A stretch of 64,000 bases of DNA from Lamellibrachia satsuma. Its lineage: Eukaryota > Annelida > Polychaeta > Sabellida > Siboglinidae. The DNA lies in the NCBI GenBank assembly GCA_033239005.1, contig BSQZ01000034.1, positions 1,080,001 to 1,144,000 of the forward strand, given 5' to 3'. This document shows positions 12,481-23,993 of the stretch, piece after piece. A program made the translations under genes and the position numbers. The notes below the pieces were generated by a model. The model saw only the letters and a list, made by a program, of their open reading frames with translations. It did not search any database and was not told the origin of the DNA. Within the stretch, counting starts at the first letter, position 1; each line of letters opens with the position of its first letter.

Positions 12481-13704
12481 AATTGCAATGCACAGTGATT
12501 TGTAAAACAGCTTTTATAACCAGTTAGCAAAACATAATAAATGTGTCTTTAATGTTACTATTGCAGACTGAAATAGACATAATCTCTATTCTGGATGTTA
12601 ATAATTTTGATTGTTGGCTGTTTATATAAGCAACATGGAGTGGTAATAATTATGTTCTACGAAAGCTTGTGTTGACCCCAGTAACAGGAACATTGTGCCT
12701 GGAAAAGCTCTGGATTCTTGAAGGGTGCAGTTTGCACTAGCTGAGACAGTGCCCAGGAAGAAAAACCAGCCATAAATCAGTTCAAGTTAATACCGCATAA
12801 AACGCTTTGTTATGTTTTTTAAGTAGCACATAACTGCAGTAACTTGAAAGGTATTCAGAATTGCTACAGTAACAGATTTGTAGATGTCAGTATTATTGTT
12901 ACGAAAACACAGAAAAAATAAAAATTCCACCGTTGCAAATTCCACTAGTCCTTTTGAATTTTTTACCCCAAGACCTCCACCCCCAGGAGGAATTTAAAAA
13001 AACTAAAAAGATATGAACCATCTCCATGGGCCCCTGGGCACACTTGCAAATTTCCAGTCCCATATACACAAAACTTACAACGATATATGCAGGTACAAAT
13101 AAAGAAAAAATAAACCACATCTCTGCTATACAATAATAGATTTGGTAGAGTTGGAACAGTGAGTGTAAAAAAGCTTTCTAGAATTCAGTATAATCTGTGC
13201 CAGAAACATGTTGGAATTTGATTCATGTTTGCTGGAGGGCTCTAAATGCATTTTGAATGTACCGGAGAAATATGAGTCACCGTAGCTCACAAGTCACAAT
13301 AGGAAACCATCGTAAGTACGACTTTGTGGATGTTATTGTTCATTAAGTGAATGAAAACAGGTAAAAATAAATCTGTCCCAAACATGAACATGCTGGAATT
13401 TGATTGATTTTGCTTAAGGACTCTAACCTTGCCGGCTTCATTCAGTTATACGAATGAACGAAAAAAATGAAAACATTCCGAAGTATGAAATTGTGGTCGT
13501 TATTATTGATCACCTGCAACTTTATTTATGTGGATGAAAAGAGTGATATTACTTCGTTTTGTCTGGGGCAATGTTTGAAGTGGTAAGTCCGTTTTGTTTG
13601 ATGTAATTTGTGTCAGCCAAGATTATGCGGTCGGTTTGAAGTCGTGACAAAATAACAATGTGTATCATTCAGTCAATCGGGATATTCACATGAACTGACT
13701 AGAG

Positions 13705-14127
13705 CAGGGTTAGAAATTAACTTTGTTTCCCACCGGACTAGTGGCCAAGAAACTTCATAAGAATCACTAGTCCTGTCACACTGGATGGATGCTTCTGGGG
13801 TAACTGGTTTGTACTGGTTTCTGCTGAGCTGACAATCATCTACTTGGGCGGCATCTCACGGTGGGGAATCCGCTTCACCTACCATGTAGCCTCCCTTCAC
13901 CGTTCGCTGGAAGGTCACGGTGGTATATACCCTGAACATCCACATGTTTAGGGGTCAGTTTCGCCTCACAGCCCAAGAGAAGACTAATCTTAGTCACTTC
14001 ATCTTCTTCGCTCTCAAAAATATGTTTAGTCTACCAGGTGTCGCCACTGACATCGACTATTTCGCACTGGTTAATGATCTACCAGTACTAGCCTGGGACT
14101 AGCCGACTAGTGTTAATTTGGACGCTG
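13705..14127. mobile_element. Non-autonomous hAT-like DNA transposon (MITE, 423 bp)
   Basis: The left end starts CAGGGTTAGAAATTAAC and the right end read inward starts CAGCGTCCAAATTAACAC, giving imperfect inverted termini. Flanks are gactagag (13697-13704) and gcctagag (14128-14135), an imperfect 8-bp target duplication (7 of 8 bases). CAGGG-type ends with 8-bp duplications are hAT hallmarks (family knowledge). No transposase is inside. Confidence 0.65.
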
Positions 14128-14689
14128 GCCTAGAGCATACCCTCGGGGTATCTTAACATTGTCAGCAGTATAATCAGCTAACACAGGTGTAAATTAATGT
14201 ATTGAATGGTGATTTTTGGGCCAAATATTTTATTTTTGTGATGTAGCTGTGGATTGTTGCAGTGGAATCACATGCCTAATTACTGTGGGTGGAACATAGG
14301 CTGTATTTATGATGATTGGTCATTTTGTGAAATAACACTAGTACAGAAAGTTGAAGCACATCAATCTCAATAGTTCATGGTGTTTTACATACCTGTGTGT
14401 GATTACTACATATCGGGAAAGTATTTTGTGTAGTTTAAGGCGTCGTACTGTAGCTGGGTTGGGTTGGTTCAGATGGTGTGAATTTATGGTCAGACCATAT
14501 CTGTAGCCAATAGTGATAGGATTTGGTTCATTTTAAGCTTACCATTCAATTATAAAAAATGTTTGTTTGTCATTAAGTAATGAAGTCACAGTCGCACAGA
14601 AAGAATTACAAATGCTAGGTGTGCGTGACCAATAACTTTTTGCTTTATTAAGTTAAGTAATGGAAGTTTTTTTATGAAATTGTGCACAC

Positions 14690-15025
14690 CATTAAAGGTA
14701 CATAGTAGTTTTTATCATAAAGTCATGTTATATATCATATAAACCATATATATTCTGAGATCTTGATGGCCCAAATGTGTTTTAGCAAGCCACAATTTTT
14801 AAATATAATTTGACTGTTATCTGTCTACGAATATCATCCTTACCATTCGGTGCACAGTGTGAACATGATATTCGAGTCTATTAAATAGATAACGGTCAAA
14901 TTATATTAACAACAGTCGTTCATTAAAACACATTTAGGTGGCCAAGATGTTAAGATAGGTATTTTATATAAATACTATAAAACATGACTTTACAATCTGA
15001 CTTTGAACCTTTTGAGCAGTTTGGC
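14690..15025. mobile_element. Foldback element, long inverted termini (about 330 bp)
   Basis: The left arm from 'taaaggtacatag' through 'aaagtcatgtt' and 'ggcccaaatgtgtttta' is mirrored by the right arm, ending 'aacatgactttacaatc' 'tgactttgaacctttt'. The arms pair over about 100 bases with mismatches. The central part contains a second pairing around 'gaatatca'. A relative sits in the neuralized intron at 25540-26100. No ORF; probably a MITE. Confidence 0.65.
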
Positions 15026-15263
15026 TTATTTTCGTGTGACGTTTCATCTGCAGACTGTGACTGTCTCCAGGACTGACCACTAGAGGGCACTGCTAGAGGG
15101 TAGAGCAGTGAGGAGAGTGTCTGCGGGAGATATTTGCCCTCATCTCAGTCGCGACACCCTGGGGTTCTCTTTCCCAATGTGGAAGTCCTTGCGAGAGGAT
15201 GTCCACACACTGTGGACAAAACGTCACACAAAAAGTAAGACAAACTGGATGCTCATACAAAGT

Positions 15264-15284
15264 TAACTTACTTACTTACGTACG

Positions 15285-15320
<36 letters not shown>
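15264..15320. repeat. (TTAC)n microsatellite
   Basis: A run of tetranucleotide TTAC/CTTA repeats with two ACGT interruptions. Confidence 0.9.
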
Positions 15321-15322
<2 letters not shown>

Positions 15323-15533
15323 TCCTCTTCACACCATAGTTGGTGTATAGGGCCACTCAGTAACTTCTGCCTTTTTGTCTGATCTCAAGCTGCATTCTCT
15401 GTCATCTTCCAAGAACCCCATCCCAGTTGGTTTCTCGCTGTTTCCGTGTCCTTATCCCTGTTTTTTTGGCCTTCCTCTTTTCCTTATACTTCCAGGCACC
15501 CAGGTTAATGCTACTGTAGTGTTGTTGTTCCCG

Positions 15534-16256
15534 TCTCTGTGTGTGACTAGTCCGTCTCTGCGTGTGGCTAGTCCGTCTCTGCGTGTGGCTAGTCCGTCTC
15601 TGCGTGTGGCTAGTCCGTCTCTGCGTGTGGCTAGTCCGTCTCTGCATGTGGCTAGTCCGTTTCTGCGTGTGGCTAGTCCGTCTCTGCGTGTGGCTAGTCC
15701 ATCTCTGCGTGTGGCTAGTCCGTCTCTGCGTGTGGCTAGTCCGTCTCTGCGTGTGGCTAGTCCGTCTCTGCGTGTGGCTAGTCCGTTTCTGCGTGTGGCT
15801 AGTCCGTCTCTGCGTGTGGCTAGTCCGTCTCTGCGTGTGGCTAGTCCGTCTCTGCGTGTGGCTAGTCCGTCTCTGCGTGTGGCTAGTCCGTCTCTGCGTG
15901 TGGCTAGTCCGTCTCTGCGTGTGGCTAGTCCGTTTCTGCGTGTGGCTAGTCCGTCTCTGCGTGTGGCTAGTCCGTCTCTGCGTGTGGCTAGTCCGTCTCT
16001 GCGTGTGGCTAGTCCATCTCTGCGTGTGGCTAGTCCGTCTCTGCGTGTGGCTAGTCCGTTTCTGCGTGTGGCTAGTCCGTCTCTGTGTGTGGCTAGTCCG
16101 TCTCTGCGTGTGGCTAGTCCGTCTCTGCGTGTGGCTAGTCCGTCTCTGCGTGTGGCTAGTCCGTCTCTGCGTGTGGCTAGTCCGTCTCTGCGTGTGGCTA
16201 GTCCGTCTCTGCGTGTGGCTAGTCCGTCTCTGTGTGTGGCTAGTCCATCTCTACAC
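15534..16256. repeat. 21-bp minisatellite, about 34 copies
   Basis: The unit gtccgtctctgcgtgtggcta is repeated head to tail with few substitutions (ccgtttctg, ccatctctg, tctgtgtgtg, tctgcatgtg variants). Because 21 is a multiple of three and the unit has no stop in several frames, it produces open frames of 328 and 234 codons encoding monotonous heptads. I regard these as artefacts: the frames have no splice context, and their flanks are not protein-like. Confidence 0.92.
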
Positions 16257-16950
16257 AGCTGTATAGCTCTTCATTTGACACTTTCATTGGCCAAATTTAA
16301 GGGGATGATTGTCAGTGTATTAGCAGATATATATATATATAGTGAAATGAAAGCTAGTTAGTACGACATCACTAGAACGAATATATAATTGATTCTGAGC
16401 GTTTATGATATACCCCTTGATTGGCTGCATGTTCCTGCTTCTTGGGTGGTTACATTAGACATATTATCTACCTCTCAAGAAACTTTGTTGTATTCTCTGA
16501 ATATTTTGCCCGACACACTTGGCCTTCATTGGCGGATTGACTTCGCTACGAACCGAGACATTGGTCAGGAGCTTACACCTTCTCCAGCTTGGCCCTGGTC
16601 ATGTGACATGCCCATAGCGAAGTCGGTCCACTGAAGAAGACCGAGTGAGTTGGTCGATATGTAGTGATGTCACCTAGTGGCGATGATTGATTGGATCTAA
16701 TGAATTGAGATTGTCTCTCCAATCAACATTGCAAATGTATATTCAAAAGTCATTAATGCGCTAACACCCAGGGAACTGTTTAATATTCAGGAAGAAGGTA
16801 ATCTTGATGAAAACATATTTGACCAATCAGTACAGCAGAAGTTTGTTTTGCCAGCTCACCATGGCTACCACTACTACATACTAGCATTAGCATATTCAAA
16901 TTAGGGTATTTTTGTTGGTGTGTTTGGATGATTTGTTTTGCTAAGGCGGG
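16256..16950. other. Non-coding stretch with a hammerhead-like motif
   Basis: No gene is recognised. Near 16631-16662 the words CTGAAGAAGACC, GGTC and GATATG appear in the arrangement of a degenerate hammerhead core. This is weak and discussed as a finding. Confidence 0.35.
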
Positions 16951-18510
16951 GCAGTTGTGAATAGAGACTTGATTTGCAGCTAGGTAGTTCTGTAAGTGGG
17001 AATCCCACCTACAGCTAATCAACTTCCTGATGGCAGTGATATAAGGAATACATTTACGGTGGAGCTGTCGTAAGGGCCAGTTTTGGGCAGTTTCTCTTCA
17101 GGATAGTATCAAGCACACCACATAATACAGGTAAATACACATGTTTATTTTATAACTACAACTTTGAATTGTACTGAAACGAAGCATCTGACATGTTCCA
17201 CTCTGTGATAGAAGTAGGGGAAGGTCGGATATATGGGACCCCCTAAGAATATGGCCCGATATATCAAAGGAAACTATCAATGTTGTGCTTTCCATCTTTT
17301 GAGTCTCGTCAGGTACCAGTATAGCAACTATTTGACCAGACAGTTTTGGGAGAAACTTAGAGAATTGGATTATGGCATTCCGATCCAACATAGACAACCA
17401 CCAATATGCAATGCAATGAGTTAACCCCCCACCCCCCCACCCCCCAGCAAAAACTCATTGCCTCAGCCCCAACTTCTGTAGCCCAATTTTAACCAAATAG
17501 ACAAAATAATTGTGGTAAATATTCCTGATATATTGGATCACCGCTCCGGTATATTGGACCACTGGTGCAATATACAGTTTGCCTACTGGTCTAATATAGT
17601 GGATCACACAATGATGAACCCGTACATAGATATCTACAAAGCTGGTGAAACTTTAAGTGACCCACATCACTTTGTTTACACATGAATGTTACATCAGAAG
17701 GTAAAAAAACTATATGCTCAACTTTTTGAAGTTTTTGCGGAGTCCGCCATTTCTTACATTTTTTCACACATTTTAGTTCAAAGTCAGTCGGGAGATGGAG
17801 CCACGTTACCTTCGGTACCATAGCAATATGGCCATGGTCTAATATAGCGGATGGTCCAATATACCCGACCTTCCCCTACATTGAGGAGGTTACCTGTGTA
17901 GTCGAGGAACTACTATAATCTGTAGGTGTCAACAGCTAATGGGAAAGCAGGAAACAACGTCCTCACACACATTTTTGTTGATTTGCTGCTGTTCACAGTG
18001 AACACATGTGCAAGAAAATGTGAAATCGCTTGAGATCTGCTAAATAACATGTGGCTAGAGCAGCTGGGTATACCAAAAATATTGATTTTACCGTAACAAA
18101 AGTCAGTTTTAAAAAGTGGAGCATTTCGTCCAAAAAATGGCAACGCAGGACCAAGGGAGAAAACAGTCTTTCCGGTGATAGTCTTACCCTACAGTAGAAT
18201 GGGGTTACTACAGCGTGTAGATGTATTAAGCTAAGGTATTTCCCCAACTTGTGTGTTGCCACTCCATACATTTACCATAATTTCCATGTATAATACGCAT
18301 TTTTTTTCATTTTTTATTTAAAAGTCCAGGTTCGTGTTATGCTTGGCAACAAGGCTAAAAAATTGTTGGACCGAATACCTGGTAATCAGGAACTATAGAT
18401 TGGCCTAAATTATTTCACTGCTAAACAATAATTCTTGCCTCTTTTTTATGCTAATGCATTCAACCAATCATTCCACGTACAAAAAAGCATGCATCTTAAA
18501 ATCTTATATC
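16947..18510. repeat. Tandem segmental duplication, copy 1
   Basis: Sequence from about 16947 matches that from about 18513, with long near-identical stretches such as 'gtgggaatcccacctacagc', 'gaatacatttacggtgga', 'aagcaggaaacaacgtcctc' and 'aaggtatttccccaacttgt'. Copy 1 differs mainly by the 660-bp insertion at 17217-17876. It ends inside the MITE-like sequence that begins near 18276. Confidence 0.88.
17217..17876. mobile_element. 660-bp MITE with TA target duplication
   Basis: The inverted termini are GGGGAAGGTCGGATATATGG at the left and, read inward from the right, GGGGAAGGTCGGGTATATTGG. TA dinucleotides flank both ends (17215-17216 and 17877-17878). The duplicate locus at 18776-18780 preserves the uninterrupted site ('gaagtac' then 'gttgagg'), so the boundaries are exact. 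TA duplication points to the Tc1/mariner/pogo group (family knowledge). It has no transposase. The words 'atatattgga' and 'aatatagtggat' recur inside. Confidence 0.85.
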
Positions 18511-18512
18511 CA

Positions 18513-19390
18513 GGCATTTGTAAATAGACGCTTCACTTGCATCTAGGTAGTTCTGGAAGTGGGAATCCCACCTACAGCTAATCAACTTCCTGGTGGCAGT
18601 GATATAAGGAATACATTTACGGTGGAACAGTCTTAAGGGCCATTTTTAGGCAGTTTTTCTTCAGGATAGTATCAAGCATACCACATAATACAGGTAAATA
18701 CACGTGTTTATTTTAAAACTACAGCTTTGAATTGTACCGATACAAATCTTCTGGCATGTTCCGGTCTGTGATAGAAGTACGTTGAGGAGGTTACCTGTGT
18801 AGTCAAGGAACTACTGTAATCCGTAGGTGTCAACAGCTCATGGGAAAGCAGGAAACAACGTCCTCACACACATTTTTTTATTTGTTTCTTGCACGTGTTC
18901 ACATGTTCAAATGTGAAATCGCTTGAGAACAACTAAATAACATGTGGCTAGAGCAGCAGGGTGTACCAAAAATATGATTTTACATTAACAAGTCAGTTAA
19001 AAAAATACATTTTGTCCAAAAAATGGTAAAGCAAGGGGGAAAACAGTATTTCCCGTGATAGTCTTACCCTAGAGTAGAATGGGGTTACCACAGAGTGTAG
19101 ATTATTAAGCTAAGGTATTTCCCCAACTTGTGTTTTGCCACACCATACAGTTACCGTAATTTCCGTGTACAATATGCGTTTTTTCCCTTCATTTTTTATT
19201 TCAAAGTCCAGGTGTGTATTATGCTTGGCAACAAGGCTAAAAAAATTGTTGGACCAAATACCCGGTAATCAGGAACTATAGGTTGGCCTAAATTATTTAT
19301 GCTGCTGAACAACAATTCTTATCTCTTTTCTGTGTCAGTGCATTCAGTCAATCATTCCATGTACAAAAAGCATACATTCTTTTAAATTAT
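18513..19390. repeat. Tandem segmental duplication, copy 2 (carries the empty site)
   Basis: Second copy of the block described at 16947-18510. It lacks the 660-bp insertion and preserves the pre-insertion TA. Divergence between copies is low to moderate, with many single-base changes and small indels. Confidence 0.88.
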
Positions 19391-19706
19391 TGTATTTTTG
19401 CACACTTTTGCAGTCCAAATAGTGCAGCGGAGTGAATGATAATATAACTTATAAGCTGATCATGCTCATAGCAGAAGACACTGATGCAGCGTGGCGCCAC
19501 TTGTACCAAAAAGGTACACCAGACTAAGGGACACTCTAATCCGTGCTTCAACCAAACTATCGGAAGAGGGGAAATCGTGGTTTGATGCTAAAAAATTTAA
19601 ACATGGTAATAGAGAAATTCTGTAAAATTTGAGCAAAAAGTCGGGGTGCGTATTATACTTGGAGGCGTATTATACTTAGAGGCGTATTGCACACAGAAAA
19701 TTACGG
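19153..19706. mobile_element. MITE with CCGTAATTTTC termini (about 554 bp)
   Basis: The left end reads CCGTAATTTCCGTGTACAAT and the right end read inward gives CCGTAATTTTCTGTGTGCAAT, both just inside TA dinucleotides. The word 'cgtattata' is repeated near the right end. A truncated sister left end lies at 18276 in duplication copy 1. No transposase. The TA flanks suggest a Tc1/mariner-type or pogo-type origin. Confidence 0.7.
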
Positions 19707-19709
19707 TAT

Positions 19710-20032
19710 AACTACAAATTACAATGGCTTGGCAGGCCTCGATAACAACCAGCTGTCACTGTATATTTTCCAGGAAAGAAATGAAAGGTAAATTAGTCTG
19801 GCTTGCTCTGTCTGGACAGGAAATCCGGTGCTTGGAATGACAAGCTCATCATATCCTAGTTTATTTTTGTGATAAATCAACACAGACTATGTGGAAACTG
19901 TCGTTTGTCCAGACAGCCCTCGCTGTGACACTGTGCTGCCACCTGGGGTATGACAATCACTCAACTATGATCCAGTGGCAATGACATGTTTATGTTTTAG
20001 TAATATGGTGATTTATCAGACCTAAACACACA

Positions 20033-20068
<36 letters not shown>

Positions 20069-20420
20069 CGCAAACGCACACAGTATTGATTTGGTTACAA
20101 AAAGTTATTTAATTCCCAGTAAAATATAGGCCCATTCTGAATTCAGGCCATGCAATCTGAATGCTGAGACTGACATCGTGGCATAATTTGATACTAAGAT
20201 TAATAAATAAGTTCTGACTCATCAGCACCTTGTCACACACATGTAGGCACATAACTTCCTGTTGTGCTTTATGCATACGCAGCATTCATATTGTGCTCAG
20301 GCAACCTTCAAAAACAACAATATGGGGCATATATCAAAACCACTGCTTGAGCCAATAAAATGTACAGCTGAGACAATAATAATTACAGTTGTGATGTTGA
20401 TTTTGTTTTGATTAATGGCA
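19710..20420. other. Non-coding stretch with (CA)n at 20023-20066
   Basis: A (CA)n microsatellite with a few interruptions lies at about 20023-20066. Nothing else is recognised. Confidence 0.6.
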
Positions 20421-20699
20421 AATGCAGAACTTTGAAGTGTGGTTATATTTATGTAGGTTGGGTAGCAGTTACCACTTAAAACTGAATTCTACCCCCGAAA
20501 TGGTCATGCATTTAGAAGATTTGCGTGCTTCCAATTTAAAAAAATTTATGTATCCAATTAAAAAAAATTCCTACCCCCTTCCCCATCAATACTCCCGGTT
20601 TGCAGATGCTAGGAGACAAGATTTTGAGTTATCCTGAAAAAAAAACTAAAAAAAATTCAAAAACTTAACATTGTTGCTACATTCCCCAAGTTACTTTGC

Positions 20700-21430
20700 A
20701 CTTTTCAAGGGGCTGCCATCAGTGGAGACGGTCCCTTGTCGTAGTGCTCCGTCCCATAACAAAATGATGAATAATGTCACGACGCATTATGCTTCTGTAC
20801 CTTTACCGTCATGGTTGAGCGAACATGAAACGTCTACATCTGGCTGTCGCGCTTGAGCGAACACAGGCACAAACAGTACAGCTTGGGTGTGCGTGTCACG
20901 CAGTAACACGAGCTGTGTGACACAGTCGAACACAGCCATGCCGATAGTACAATGCTTTAATTGTCGGACTCGCAGTGACGAGAGAATTGTATAGTTATTG
21001 CGACGGTCGTTACTTTTACGAAGTATTTTAATGTACGTTGGCAGCCCGTAGTTGGAAGACATTACAAGGTACGTGTACAGTTTCATGCTCGTGGTCGCCA
21101 TGTTGAATTTCACACACTTAGCTGCATCGTTCTTGCAGGTATCATAATGTCACTGAACTAGAGTCTGGCCAGTGGGCAGGCGGTCAAATTAGTGGTGACC
21201 TGATTTGTCCTGAGTATTGCTGTAGCGGTATGTCCTGATTGTAAGTGCAGATAGAGTTGCAATACAGTTGGTGTCAGTGTTCTGGTGCAGTTGTATAGCC
21301 TGTGTTGTAGTTAGTGGTAGATTGTGTTACTGAAGGAGATACTGTTCACGTGTTGGTTATGGGGCCAGGCAGAATATACTGGTACATTGATGGATTAAGT
21401 CAACTTAAACAAGACATCTGGTATGTTTTG
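20700..21430. promoter_or_regulatory. CpG-richer island-like tract, possible upstream exon/promoter
   Basis: This block has clearly more CG dinucleotides and higher G+C than its surroundings. It ends near 21420 with a consensus-like splice donor (catctg|gtatgt). It could be a 5' untranslated exon or promoter of neuralized, whose first recognised coding exon starts 2.6 kb downstream. An ATG at 21359 would read 62 nt into that donor, giving phase 2, which does not match the phase-1 entry of exon 23994. So it would have to be non-coding or unrelated. No motif proves promoter function. Confidence 0.25.
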
Positions 21431-21639
21431 TCTTTGCCTGGCCATCATAGATAATTGTCTGTAATTGACACTTTTGAAGTCTGACTACATAAAAAAATTC
21501 ATTAGTTTTCCATTACTTGAATGTTAATGGTTTGGTTCACTGTTTGGTGTCAGTTTGTAACTTTATAGACTAAGAAGTGTAAATTATAGTAGCCAAGGGA
21601 CAGGCTAGCTGGCTGCCCATATAAACCACTGCCCTGCAT

Positions 21640-21990
21640 CACTGACTGACATGCTGCCTTATGCATGTGGCACAAAGTATGCTTACTCTGTATGTCACTG
21701 AAGTGTTACATTTTTAGTGTCACTGACACACCACCAATCATGCCGATGCACTGTGTTGCTGACTGGCTGACACACACCCAATCATGTCACTACTTTGTGT
21801 CACTAACTGGCTGACATACAACCAATCTTGTCATTGCTTGGTGACATTGGCTGGCTGACATGCAACCAGTCATGTCACTACTTTGTGTCATTAGCTGGCT
21901 GACATACAGCCAGTCGTGTACTACTTTATGCCACTAACTGGCCAACATACAGCCAACCATGTTACTACTTGACGTCACTGGCGGACTGAC
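21640..21990. repeat. Diverged minisatellite, about 55-60-bp unit
   Basis: About six diverged copies of a unit containing 'catgtcactactttgtgtca' and 'ctggctgacatacaacca' are arrayed head to tail. Confidence 0.65.
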
Positions 21991-22784
21991 AAATCTGGCC
22001 AATTGTGTCTAGTTGTTTATCAAAACCAGCTTAATTTTTTGCATTAGAAATGTTTTTAAATTGCCCGACTGACTGAAACATCCCAGTTACTTTATGCAAT
22101 AGAGTGACACAAGGTGTCTTCTTATGTCAATATGTTGTATAGTATCAACAACTACCCTTGCTGCATATTATTAAATAATTACCAGTTCCAAAGTAAAAGA
22201 ACATTGTACCGGTACAAGTCGTATTACTGTAGTGTGGTTCTGCCTAGTGTGTGGCGCCACTGTTCTGGCTATAGCTTTTGTTGGTTTGATTTTGTTCTCG
22301 AAACAACTATCTAAAGACATGTTGACATAGATATTTTACCATTTTACCTCGGAGACAAAGTGCAACAAGCCATTCACAGTATGAACCTATGGGCCGTATC
22401 TGATCAGTCTTCTTTCTCATTTTCTTGAGTTATGCTTTGAACAAACACCCATATCATGGCTGATCTTCAGCACAAGTATCCATTACTACGTATCAATAAC
22501 AATAAAACTTGTATAGTGCCTAAATCCAGAGGAACCCAAGCTCAGAGGTGCAACAAACCAAATTTAGGAAAAATCTGTCATGAGTTTTTTTGCTGAATGT
22601 AGCTATATTTTCAGGTGATTTTGAAATGATGGAGAGTTCATTCAAGATATTGGAGGCAGTTACAGAGAAAACGTGCTCGTTAAACTTTGTGTTAGGAACA
22701 AAACGTTGTGCTGCCAGGGGATATTTGAAAAATGCAGGAGACTTGCCATATTTTGGCATATTTTACACCATTACACACCCATAC

Positions 22785-23222
22785 ACGTGGCCTGTACACA
22801 TGTACACAGACTGTACACATGCACACAGACTGTACACATGTACACAGACTGTACACATGCACATAGACTGTACACATGTACACAGACTATACACAGTCAC
22901 ATAGCACAGTGATGGATGACGTCCTGTCAGCTGATCATACAGACACTGTCGGCCTGTACACATGCACACAGACTACACATGTACACAGACTGTACACAGT
23001 CACATAGCACAGAGATGGATGACGTCCTGTCAGCTGATCATACAGACACTGTCGGCCTGTACACATGCACACAGACTGTACACAGTCACATAGCACAGTG
23101 ATGGATGACGTCCTGTCAGCTGATCATACAGACACTGTACACATGTACACAGACTGTACACAGTCACATAGCACAGTGATGGATGACGTCCTGTCAGCTG
23201 ATCATACAGACACTGTCGGCAT
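22785..23222. repeat. Composite minisatellite: 18-bp units nested in an about 90-105-bp unit
   Basis: Short words 'tgtacacatg' and 'cacacagac' repeat first. Then a larger unit ending 'cacatagcacag' 'gatggatgacgtcctgtcag' 'ctgatcatacagacactgt' is repeated four times. The number of short units per large unit varies. The overlapping open frames on both strands come from the repeat. Confidence 0.88.
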
Positions 23223-23611
23223 GAGATAAAAAGGATCCAACAATGAACATCCATTGTGTGTGTGCGTGGGACTGTCATTGTCATTGTCTGCGTTGACTGG
23301 TGACGGTCATTAGGGTCGTGTCCGATTACATTATCTCTTACATATGTTGTGGAAAACTGCAGTAAAAGTATGAAATATTAATTACTCTGCTAGAAATAGA
23401 GCCGTTATTTATGTGTTTGCTGTAGTGTGTGTGGGACATGTGTGGAATGGGTTCGGCAAGTTACAGTGTGATCATCGACTGATTGTAATCAGTTGTTAGT
23501 AGGGACACGGTTACAATACTACCACTGAAAACGTTTACAATTACAACACATAATGTAATCAGTTATGATTACAGTGACACAGTCACAATCAAGCTCTGGT
23601 AACATGATCAT

Positions 23612-23751
23612 GAAAATAATTCATAAGTCTGTTGGACTCTCAATTGAGGGCACCAGGGTTCAAATCTTCTTACCGCCATTTTGAAGCTTGGTCAGTTTGG
23701 TTCACTCCACATTGCCGCAGTTCACTTAGCTGTATAAACGAGTACATTGGT

Positions 23752-23812
<61 letters not shown>

Positions 23813-23956
23813 TGAACGAATAATCTTTGTGCAGTAATTACAACATGGCTTAAAGCTTTCCAGAGAAGTTAAGTTGGTGTTTGAATGAACATGTCTGCCT
23901 GGAGGTGAAGTGTAAAGCACTTTGAATGGTTCAAAGGACAGCTCTATATAAGAACC
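23612..23956 (+). mobile_element. tRNA-derived SINE (family 1) with internal (TA)n
   Basis: The B box-like 'gggttcaaatc' lies at about 23655. Body words 'gccgcagttcacttagctgt' and 'gtgaagtgtaaagcactttg' and the end 'agctctatataagaacc' match the SINE at 6364-6622. A (TA)n tract (about 23756-23807) interrupts it. The element ends about 35 bases upstream of the neuralized exon that starts at 23994. Confidence 0.78.
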
Positions 23957-23993
23957 AGTGAAAGTCATAGTAATGGTTTATCTTTTGTTGCAG

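Noticed and set aside
15375..16361. 328-codon plus-strand ORF and overlapping 234-codon ORF
   Set aside because: Created by a stop-free 21-bp minisatellite; heptad monotony in several frames and no gene context.
16983..18640. Pair of LTRs
   Set aside because: The two similar blocks are adjacent tandem copies with no internal retroelement, no TG...CA ends and no primer-binding site.
20787..21113. 108-codon minus-strand ORF
   Set aside because: No family resemblance, no splice partners; lies in a CpG-richer tract where longer frames occur by composition.
21359..21420. First coding exon of neuralized starting at ATG 21359
   Set aside because: It would leave phase 2 at the donor; joining to 23994 gives an immediate stop codon. 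Only a non-coding exon remains possible.
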